From: Arthrobacter sp. FW306-07-I
Lineage (GTDB): Bacteria > Actinomycetota > Actinomycetes > Actinomycetales > Micrococcaceae
DNA: 64,000 nucleotides
Direction of reading: 5' to 3'
Assembly: GCF_021800405.1 (NCBI RefSeq)
Contig: NZ_CP084550.1
Location: forward strand, 1,612,001-1,676,000
Below, one piece after another: positions 53,445 to 61,164 of this stretch. The notes below the pieces were generated by a model. The model was not told the DNA's origin. It ran no database searches and saw nothing but the letters and a program-made list of their open reading frames with translations. Made by a program: the position numbers and the translations under genes. Each line of letters starts with the position of its first letter. Position 1 is the first letter of the stretch.

Positions 53445-53639
53445 ATGCCGAAGATGAAGACCCACAGTGGTGCCAAGAAGCGCTTCAAGCTGACCGGCAG
53501 CGGCAAGCTGCGCCGCCAGCAGGCCAACCGCCGCCACTACCTGGAGCACAAGTCCTCCCGCCTGACCCGTCGCCTTGCCGGCGACAAGATCGTCTTCAAG
53601 GGCGATGCCAAGGTCATCCGGAAGATGCTCGGCATCTAG
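53445..53639 (+). CDS. rpmI: 50S ribosomal protein L35
   Basis: 64 aa, normal length. [20 protein letters not shown] and [18 protein letters not shown] are diagnostic. AAGGAG precedes the ATG by about 9 bases. It sits between infC and rplT in the conserved operon. Confidence 0.97.
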   Translation: MPKMKTHSGAKKRFKLTGSGKLRRQQANRRHYLEHKSSRLTRRLAGDKIVFKGDAKVIRKMLGI

Positions 53640-53761
53640 TTCCCAAGTTTTATTGACGGGCCGCCCCCTGGTGGCCGGTCACCTGCCAAACAGCCTTCTC
53701 AGGCCGCCGCCGGATTTCCGGCAACAGATGCTTGGGATCAGATTTTCGAAGGAGTACGCAC

Positions 53762-54151
53762 GTGGCACGTGTGAAGAGGGCGGTTAACGCCCACAAGAAG
53801 CGCCGGGTTGTCCTTGAACGGGCAAAGGGTTACCGCGGACAGCGTTCGCGCCTGTACCGCAAGGCCAAAGAGCAGCTGCTGCACTCGTTTGTGTACAGCT
53901 ACGGCGACCGCAAGAAGAAGAAGGGTGACTTCCGCCGCCTGTGGATCCAGCGCATCAACGCTGCTTCCCGCGCCAACGGCCTCACCTACAACCGCCTCAT
54001 CCAGGGCCTGAAGGCCGCCGAGGTCGAGGTTGACCGCCGTATGCTGGCCGAGCTTGCCGTCTCCGACGCCAACGCCTTCGCCGCACTGGTCCAGGTGGCC
54101 AAGGACTCCCTGCCGGCAGACACCTCCGCCAAGAAGGTTGCCGCAGCCTAG
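53762..54151 (+). CDS. rplT: 50S ribosomal protein L20
   Basis: 129 aa with GTG start 53762 (GAAGGAG upstream). [40 protein letters not shown] and [20 protein letters not shown] are typical. It is essential for early 50S assembly and controls its own operon in many bacteria. Confidence 0.97.
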   Translation: MARVKRAVNAHKKRRVVLERAKGYRGQRSRLYRKAKEQLLHSFVYSYGDRKKKKGDFRRLWIQRINAASRANGLTYNRLIQGLKAAEVEVDRRMLAELAVSDANAFAALVQVAKDSLPADTSAKKVAAA

Positions 54152-54162
54152 CCAGTGCTGCC

Positions 54163-54180
54163 GCCCCTCCTTTGAGGGGC
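54163..54180 (+). terminator. Weak stem-loop after rplT
   Basis: GCCCCTC (54163-54169) pairs with GAGGGGC (54174-54180) around CTTT, without a T-tract. Confidence 0.45.
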
Positions 54181-54208
54181 CCATTCAGGAACAGGTGGCA
54201 GCAGCTAC

Positions 54209-54223
54209 TACAGTTCTTGTATG
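54209..54223 (+). promoter_or_regulatory. Leaderless promoter of the rRNA methyltransferase gene
   Basis: TACAGT (54209-54214) is followed by 6 bases and ATG (54221-54223). Confidence 0.5.
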
Positions 54224-55147
54224 AACGAAACCGGGCGCCCGCAAGATCTTCCACTGTCCAACCCCCGAGCCGATCGGGTCAGGGACGTGGCAAAACTTGC
54301 AGGGCGCCCGGCCCGTTTAAAGCGCGGCCAGTTCCTGGCCGAAGGGCCGCAAGCCGTCCGGGAGGCACTCAAGCTCCACCAGCAGCGCCTTGCAGCAGGT
54401 GCTCCCGGCGTGGTCACGGAAGTTTTTGCCAGCGAAAGCTGCCTTGACCGTTATCCCGAGTTCGAAGAGCTCGCCCATGGCACCACGGCAAGGCTGGCAA
54501 CCGACGACGTCCTGGCGGCCATGGCAGACACGGTCAATCCGCAGGGGATCGTCGCCGTCTGCCGCTTCGTTGATGTGTCCCTGGCGGATGTGCTGGATGC
54601 CGGCCCCCGCCTGATTGCCGTCCTGTGCCAGGTCAGGGACCCGGGCAACGCCGGAACTATACTGCGGGCGGCGGACTCGGCCGGCGCAGACGCGGTGGTC
54701 TTCACCGCCTCCAGCGTGGATATCTACAACCCCAAAGCGGTCCGGTCCACCGCCGGCTCGTTGTTCCACCTTCCGGTCGTCCTGGCCGCGGACCCTGCGG
54801 AGCTGGCTGCGGCATGCAAGGCCCGTGGCATCGGCGTCCTCGCCGCTGACGGATACGGACAGCTGGACCTGGACGTACTGCAGGACGAGAGCGCCCGGCG
54901 AAGGCTCACCGGAACTGGCCCCGGGTCCGCTTACGACCTCGCTGAACCGACTGCCTGGTTCTTCGGTAACGAAGCCCAAGGACTCTCCGACGAGGAGTTG
55001 GCGCTGGCGGACCACCGTGTAGCTGTCCCCGTGTACGGTGCCGCCGAAAGCCTCAACCTTGGGACCGCGGCTACGGTGTGCCTCTACGCCAGTGCCCGGT
55101 CCCAGCGCAGGGTTGAAGCTGCGGCGTACACCGGAGAGGTGGGGTAA
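54221..55147 (+). CDS. SpoU/TrmH-family RNA 2'-O-methyltransferase
   Basis: 308 aa. The SPOUT knot motifs are all present: QVRDPGNAGTILRAADSAGA, WFFGNEAQGLS and VPVYGAAESLNLGTAATV. The N-terminal substrate-binding domain (RLKRGQFLAEGPQAVREAL) is typical of 23S rRNA/tRNA ribose methylases. The precise target is not certain; the gene beside rplT is common in actinobacteria. Confidence 0.92.
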   Translation: MNETGRPQDLPLSNPRADRVRDVAKLAGRPARLKRGQFLAEGPQAVREALKLHQQRLAAGAPGVVTEVFASESCLDRYPEFEELAHGTTARLATDDVLAAMADTVNPQGIVAVCRFVDVSLADVLDAGPRLIAVLCQVRDPGNAGTILRAADSAGADAVVFTASSVDIYNPKAVRSTAGSLFHLPVVLAADPAELAAACKARGIGVLAADGYGQLDLDVLQDESARRRLTGTGPGSAYDLAEPTAWFFGNEAQGLSDEELALADHRVAVPVYGAAESLNLGTAATVCLYASARSQRRVEAAAYTGEVG

Positions 55148-55227
55148 GGCACTCGGCGGCAGGACGGCAAAAAGAAGGATCGGGGCATAAGAAAGGAACG
55201 ACGGCGGCAATGCGGGGCACAAAGAAA

Positions 55228-55247
55228 GGCCCCGGAATTCCGGGGCC
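55228..55247 (-). terminator. Terminator of the GlsB gene
   Basis: A perfect palindrome (GGCCCCGGAA/TTCCGGGGCC) followed on the minus strand by TTTCTTT. Confidence 0.82.
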
Positions 55248-55272
55248 CGTCGGTTATTGATTGACAGAGCGA

Positions 55273-55548
55273 TCAGGGTGCGCGGCTGGCTTTTCCGCGT
55301 CCGGTGACTGCTCCGTAGATGCCGGCGACAACCAGGCCACCGACGATAGCGAGAATCCAGGTGCCGAGGTCGAAGAAGGCAAGATCGCCCTTGTTGAACA
55401 GCAGGCTGCCAATCCAGCCGCCAACAATGGCCCCGACGACACCCAGGATGAGGCTGGTCACCCAGCCGCCGCCAACCCGTCCGGGCATCACGGCTTTAAC
55501 GATGGCCCCAACAATCAGGCCCAAAATAATCCAAGCAAGAAAACCCAT
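55273..55548 (-). CDS. GlsB/YeaQ/YmgE-family membrane protein
   Basis: 91 aa with three helices. GFLAWIILGLIVGAIVKAV, GGWVTSLILGVVGAIVGGWIG and ILAIVGGLVVAGIYGAV match the GlsB/YeaQ stress-linked family (transglycosylase-associated protein). An AGGAGGAG precedes the ATG. Function is unknown. Confidence 0.9.
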   Translation of the reverse strand: MGFLAWIILGLIVGAIVKAVMPGRVGGGWVTSLILGVVGAIVGGWIGSLLFNKGDLAFFDLGTWILAIVGGLVVAGIYGAVTGRGKASRAP

Positions 55549-55700
55549 GTCTCCTCCTCATTATGACCGGGATTAATAGTCCCGATGTGGCTCAAGCTAA
55601 CATAAGCCCCCCCTAAAGTCAGTAGCCCCGGGGGCGGCGTTGCAGCATCGTTAGGCCCCTTGGCGGCAGGCCATGCAGCGAAGGGCGTGCCCGTCGCGGC

Positions 55701-56909
55701 CTACGCAGCGAGCGGCCGTTTGCGTTCCATCAGGCCGCTGAAGAGGGCCACGCCGAAACCGAGGAGCGCCAGGACGGCGCCGACGAGCGCCGGGGCGGTG
55801 AAGCCCCAGCCGAGGGCAATGACCAGGCCGCCGAGGAACGCTCCCAAGGCATTGGCGACGTTCAGCGCGGCATGGTTCAGCGAGGATGCCAGTGACGGCG
55901 CGTCCGGCGAGGCGTCCAGCAGCCGGGTCTGGAGGGCGGGAATAAGCATGGAGCCGGAGGCGCCCACCACGAACACCATGACCATGGCGCTCCACGGCCA
56001 ATGCGCGGCCACAGCGTAGACCACAAGGGCCACGGCAACGCCCGGGAGGACCCGGTACAGGGTGCCCATGACGGACTTGTCGGCCAGCCGGCCACCCACG
56101 ATGTTCCCGGCCACCATGCCCAGCCCGTACAGCGCCACCACCAGAGGGATCAGTGCGGACGGGATGCCGGCCACCGCGGTCATGGTGTGGGCGATGTAGG
56201 TATAGGTGGCGAAGAAGCCGCCGAAGCCCACGATGCCCACCAGGAGTGCCAGCCACACCTGCAGCCGCTTGAGGGCACCAAGTTCACGCCGGATGCTCGC
56301 ATCGGGGTGGGCGGCCTGGAAGGGCACGAACTTCCACACCATGGCCAACGCCAGCAGCCCGATTGCGCCCACCAGGACAAACAGCAGCCGCCATCCGAAG
56401 GTCTGGCCCAACCACGTGGCAAACGGTACTCCCACCACGTTGGAGACGCTGAGCCCCGCCATGACCATCGAGATGGCCCAGCCCCGCCGGCTGGCCGGGA
56501 CCAGGGAGGCGGCTATGACGGCAGCAACGCCAAAGAAGGCCCCGTGCGGGAGGCCGGCGGCAAAGCGGGACACGAGCATCGACCCGTAGTCCGGGGCGAC
56601 GAAAGAGCTCAGGTTGGCCACAGTGAAGAACAGCAGGAGCCCCAGCGCCAGTTTCTTGCGGGGGAGCTTGGCGCCGACGGCGGCCAGTAGGGGAGCGCCG
56701 ACCACCACTCCCAGCGCATACGCGGAGATAAGGTGGCCGGCCTCGGGCGTGCTGATCCCCAGGCCCTGTTCCACTTCCTTCAGCAGGCCCATCATGGTGA
56801 ACTCGGTGACGCCGATGCCCACGCCGCCCATGGCCAGCGCAAAGATGGCCATTCCGATATTGGGGGCCTTGGTGCCGGCTGCCGTGGACGGGGAAAGAAC
56901 GCTGCTCAT
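55701..56909 (-). CDS. MFS transporter, DHA1-like
   Basis: 402 aa, twelve helices. GIGVTEFTMMGLLKEVEQGL at the start, GAPLLAAVGAKLPRKKLALG (motif A) and RFAAGLPHGAFFGVAAVIAAS (motif C region) are typical of AraJ/arabinose-efflux-type DHA1 carriers, often drug or sugar exporters. ATG 56909 is preferred to the upstream 56987 because of an AGCAGG and because the extra N-terminus is not family-like. It is divergent from the Nudix gene. Confidence 0.87.
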   Translation of the reverse strand: MSSVLSPSTAAGTKAPNIGMAIFALAMGGVGIGVTEFTMMGLLKEVEQGLGISTPEAGHLISAYALGVVVGAPLLAAVGAKLPRKKLALGLLLFFTVANLSSFVAPDYGSMLVSRFAAGLPHGAFFGVAAVIAASLVPASRRGWAISMVMAGLSVSNVVGVPFATWLGQTFGWRLLFVLVGAIGLLALAMVWKFVPFQAAHPDASIRRELGALKRLQVWLALLVGIVGFGGFFATYTYIAHTMTAVAGIPSALIPLVVALYGLGMVAGNIVGGRLADKSVMGTLYRVLPGVAVALVVYAVAAHWPWSAMVMVFVVGASGSMLIPALQTRLLDASPDAPSLASSLNHAALNVANALGAFLGGLVIALGWGFTAPALVGAVLALLGFGVALFSGLMERKRPLAA

Positions 56910-57065
56910 ATGCCTGCTTTTCGAAGGTGGAACATGGAATGGACGGTGCCACGGCAATGGGGCAGGAAGATCCGGACAATGTGGCAAACCCCGCGCGGAC
57001 AGGAGCTATTCCTGTTGCGTCGACGGGCTGCCGGATGTTGTTCCGGACATTCCCATTGTGGCCCA

Positions 57066-57080
57066 TAGAATGAGCCGGTG
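57066..57080 (+). promoter_or_regulatory. Leaderless promoter of the Nudix gene
   Basis: TAGAAT (57066-57071) is followed by 6 bases and GTG (57078-57080). Confidence 0.55.
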
Positions 57081-57533
57081 ACTGGACTGATACAGGTAGT
57101 GGGCGGAGCCGTGGTGGACAACCTGGCCCGGCCGGCGGCAATGCTGGTGGCGCGGCGGAGCGCGCCGGAGCATCTGGCCGGGTTGTGGGAGTTTCCAGTC
57201 GGCAAGGTGGAGCCCGGCGAGGAACCCGAATCAGCGCTGGCGCGCGAACTGGCCGAGGAACTGGGCATCGATGTCCGCCTGGGGCCGGAGCTGCCCGCGG
57301 AAGAACCTCAGGGCTGGCCCCTCAATGAACGCGCCAGCATGCGGGTCTGGTTCGCCGAAGTGACCAGCGGCGAGGCCATGCCCCTTGAAGACCATGACGA
57401 ACTGCGCTGGGTGGACCTGCGAAATCGGGAGGCCGTCCTTGGCCTGCCCTGGATCCCGGCGGATTATCCGATTGTCAGCGCCCTCCTGGACTCTGTGGCG
57501 TTGCCGGTAGAGGAGCCCCTCACCCAGGACTGA
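57078..57533 (+). CDS. Nudix hydrolase (MutT-like)
   Basis: 151 aa. The Nudix box GKVEPGEEPESALARELAEELGI is complete. VVGGAVVDNLARPAAMLVARR and GLWEFPVGKVEPGE match MutT/8-oxo-dGTPase relatives, which cleanse oxidised nucleotides. The next gene, on the other strand, is radical SAM. Confidence 0.9.
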   Translation: MTGLIQVVGGAVVDNLARPAAMLVARRSAPEHLAGLWEFPVGKVEPGEEPESALARELAEELGIDVRLGPELPAEEPQGWPLNERASMRVWFAEVTSGEAMPLEDHDELRWVDLRNREAVLGLPWIPADYPIVSALLDSVALPVEEPLTQD

Positions 57534-57597
57534 CCGGACAGGACTGAGCCCCAAAGGCCGGCCCCGGGACTGAGCCCTGCGACTGACACGCAAAAAG

Positions 57598-58716
57598 TCA
57601 GAACAGGGAGTCCTGCACTCCGGACCGCGACACCGAAGGCACGGCAGTGGAGCCACCCGGAACGGCAGCGGGGATGATGCCCGCCGGGTACTGCGCCTCT
57701 TCGACGCGTGGATCGTCCAAATTCGGTTTGTCCAGGTCGCGGTGGCTGAAGCCTGACGAATGCGAAAAGCCGTGGCGCGCCTTGAAGTACCGGACCCTGC
57801 CGGCGAGCCACGTCCGGTATTCCTTGGACGCGTAGGAGCCGGTGCCGTACAGCCGCCGGTAGCGGCCCGCCAGTTCGGGGTGGTTGGCCGCGATCCACTT
57901 CATGAACCACTCCTTGGTGCCTGGCTTCAGGTACAGGGCGCCCGCGGTGACTCCGGTGGCGCCCGCCGCCGCCAGCGAGCCGAACAGCGCATCGAGTGCC
58001 TCATCGCTGTCGGACAGCCACGGCAGAATGGGCATGGCCATCACACCGCACGGAAGTCCCGCTTCGCGGAGCCGGGACACCAGCCGGAGCCGGGCCCTGG
58101 GTCCGGGGGTTCCGGGCTCGATCGCCTCGGACAGTGCTTCGTTCGTCATGGCCAGGGAAATGCCGAGCCCTACCGGGACCTGCGTGGCGGCGCTCTTGAG
58201 CAGCGGGATGTCCCGCGCCAGGAGGGTTCCCTTGGTGAGGATGGACAGGGGAGTGCCGGACTCGGCAAGCGCCGTGATGATTCCCGGCATGAGCCGGTAC
58301 CGGCCCTCGGCCCGCTGGTAGGGATCGGTGTTGGTGCCCAGCGCCACTTGCTGGCGCGTCCAGGAGGCCTTGTTCAGCTCCTTGCGCAGGACTTCCGCTG
58401 CGTTCACCTTGACCACCACCTGGTTGTCGAAGTCCATGCCGGCGTCGAAATCCAGGTACGTGTGGGTCTTGCGGGCAAAGCAGTAGACGCAGGCGTGGCT
58501 GCAGCCGCGATAGGGATTGACGGTCCATTCGAAGGGCATCTTGGACCCCGCCGGCACCCTGTTGAGCACCGATTTGGCAGTGACCTCGTGGAACGTGATG
58601 CCGGCGAACTCAGGCGTGGTGACGGAGCGGACCAGGCCCGCCAGCGGAAGCAGTGCCGGAGCGGCCGCGCCTGCGGGGTTGGGTGTGGGCACCAGTGCTT
58701 GCGCTTCCCATCTCAT
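57598..58716 (-). CDS. Rv2578c-family radical SAM protein
   Basis: 372 aa. The radical SAM cysteines are in NPYRGCSHACVYCFARKTH. ALGTNTDPYQRAEGRYRLMP and ILTKGTLLARDIPLL match the Rv2578c family, which is distantly related to spore photoproduct lyase. The start MRWEAQALV at 58716 follows family practice; an ATG at 58734 would add six residues. An SOS box overlaps its upstream region, suggesting induction by DNA damage. Confidence 0.85.
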   Translation of the reverse strand: MRWEAQALVPTPNPAGAAAPALLPLAGLVRSVTTPEFAGITFHEVTAKSVLNRVPAGSKMPFEWTVNPYRGCSHACVYCFARKTHTYLDFDAGMDFDNQVVVKVNAAEVLRKELNKASWTRQQVALGTNTDPYQRAEGRYRLMPGIITALAESGTPLSILTKGTLLARDIPLLKSAATQVPVGLGISLAMTNEALSEAIEPGTPGPRARLRLVSRLREAGLPCGVMAMPILPWLSDSDEALDALFGSLAAAGATGVTAGALYLKPGTKEWFMKWIAANHPELAGRYRRLYGTGSYASKEYRTWLAGRVRYFKARHGFSHSSGFSHRDLDKPNLDDPRVEEAQYPAGIIPAAVPGGSTAVPSVSRSGVQDSLF

Positions 58717-58724
58717 GCCTCCAT

Positions 58725-58740
58725 TCGAAAACATGTTCGA
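58725..58740 (-). promoter_or_regulatory. SOS (LexA) box of the radical SAM gene
   Basis: TCGAAAACATGTTCGA (plus strand), 8 bases from the chosen ATG. It covers the likely -10 region, so LexA binding would block transcription. Confidence 0.72.
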
Positions 58741-58794
58741 ATAGAAGTCAAGGCTGCAACGCGGGCCCTCCGCCTCACCCCTGCCCGAGGAGTG

Positions 58795-59451
58795 TCAGTG
58801 CTGCAGCTCCCACGTGACGGTCACGGCAGCCTCCACCCGGTTCTCGCCGGGCTCAAGGGCCACGGACTCCGTGGCGGAGGCCCGCTGCAGGCCGGCAAGC
58901 GGTACGGGCCCTGAAACCGGCCGCTGGTCTGCCACGGACAACACCCGTCCCAAGGTGCCCGAGGCCAGGGCGGCGTACTGCCCGGCGATGCGGAGCGCGT
59001 CCGCCCACGCGGCGTCCCGGGCCTCGGCCCGGATGGCGGAGTCGTCGGACAGGACCAGCTGCAGGCTGTTGAGCCGGGCAGCGTCCCCCGCCGCGTGGAC
59101 GGCTTCCGAAACCGTGCCCGATGCGCTGCCCATGTCGCGAAGCTTCACCAGAAGGCTGCCGGCTGCCACGTAGCCCACGAGTTTCTGTCCTTCCCCGTCC
59201 CGCCAGGCAAGGTCGGCCCGGACGCTCAGCCCTGCGGTGCGGAGGTCGGCGGGGGCAACGCCGCGGCCGCGGAGCACCGAACCCACTGCAGCGAGGGCCT
59301 CGCCGGCTGCCGCATACGCTTCCTGGACCGACTCGGCGCGGCACTCCGCACCCACCGAAACCAGCACCAGGTCCGGGGCCGCCTCGGCGGACCCTGTTCC
59401 CGTCACGGTGACCGTTCCTGCTCCAACCTGTACGTGCGGGTCCGGACCCAT
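58795..59451 (-). CDS. SIMPL-domain protein
   Basis: 218 aa. VTVTGTGSAEAAPDLVLVSVGAE followed by a repeat-like pattern (LRGRGVAPADLRTAGLSVRAD and SEAVHAAGDAARLNSLQLVLSDDS) fits the SIMPL (DUF541) family, found in secreted or cytosolic oligomers of unknown role. ATG 59451 shares a base with the stop of the upstream gene (TGATG), so the two are translationally coupled. Confidence 0.82.
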   Translation of the reverse strand: MGPDPHVQVGAGTVTVTGTGSAEAAPDLVLVSVGAECRAESVQEAYAAAGEALAAVGSVLRGRGVAPADLRTAGLSVRADLAWRDGEGQKLVGYVAAGSLLVKLRDMGSASGTVSEAVHAAGDAARLNSLQLVLSDDSAIRAEARDAAWADALRIAGQYAALASGTLGRVLSVADQRPVSGPVPLAGLQRASATESVALEPGENRVEAAVTVTWELQH

Positions 59452-59900
59452 CACGTCCGCCTTCCCGTAAGGGGGTAGCCGCCCGCGGCAAGCCCCGCCC
59501 GTCGTTCAAAGATGTTCGCCGTCCCCGGATTTCCGGTGCGCAGCACGGACCAGGCGGCAGCTGCCAGGTACAGCGGGACAAACGGCAGTCCCAGGCACCA
59601 CGCGTACTGGCTGCAGTGCCGTTCCTCATGGCCCAGGAGCGCCGGACGGGAGACCAGCTCCTCGGCTGTGCTGCGGCACAGGACCACGTTGCCCAGGGTG
59701 TAGGCGTGCGCGAAGGGCAACCGCCAGCGGTAACCCGCGGCAATAACCATGCCGCGGGGACCGCGGCTGATGCGTGTCCGGGCGGCAAGCGCGACGGCGA
59801 GCCCGGCCAGGGTGCTCCCGTTGAGGAGGTTCGCTGCCCACCTGAGCCGCTGGGCCGTCGTCGGGCCGTCAAGGGAGCCCGTGCGCTGCCGCGAAGTCAT
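59451..59900 (-). CDS. Membrane-associated protein with HExxH motif
   Basis: 149 aa. ALLGHEERHCSQYAWCLG contains HExxH (HEERH), the zinc motif of many metallopeptidases, right before a hydrophobic helix (LPFVPLYLAAAAWSVL). A first hydrophobic segment is near 23-42. I do not recognise a named family. Start 59900 follows TACCAT at 6 bases. It overlaps the SIMPL gene by one base. Confidence 0.6.
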   Translation of the reverse strand: MTSRQRTGSLDGPTTAQRLRWAANLLNGSTLAGLAVALAARTRISRGPRGMVIAAGYRWRLPFAHAYTLGNVVLCRSTAEELVSRPALLGHEERHCSQYAWCLGLPFVPLYLAAAAWSVLRTGNPGTANIFERRAGLAAGGYPLTGRRT

Positions 59901-59912
59901 GAGGCCATGGTA
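59898..59912 (-). promoter_or_regulatory. Leaderless promoter of the HExxH-SIMPL pair
   Basis: On the minus strand TACCAT (59912-59907) is followed by 6 bases and ATG (59900-59898). Confidence 0.5.
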
Positions 59913-59927
59913 GCCGGAGGGTTCAAC

Positions 59928-60100
59928 TAGACTGGAGGGCAGTGGCCGCCGGTCCTGCCGGCGAGCCCTGACCTGGTCATTGAATGCCCCTGATGTACAG
60001 CATTCATCCATGACCTGCCAGCGGCGGACGGCACCGGGCGGGAAACCGCGTGCGGCTGTCCCGCCCGCCGGCAGCCACGACTCGTAGCTAAGAACAGTAG
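59928..60100 (+). promoter_or_regulatory. pheS promoter and leader
   Basis: TAGACT (59928-59933) is a good -10 box. The leader contains an 8-bp hairpin (GGGCGGGA 60036-60043 with TCCCGCCC 60059-60066) and, starting 8 bases after the -10, a nine-codon GTG ORF (59942-59971) without phenylalanine codons. No Phe-rich attenuator peptide is seen. Confidence 0.4.
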
Positions 60101-61162
<1,062 letters not shown>

Positions 61163-61164
61163 CA

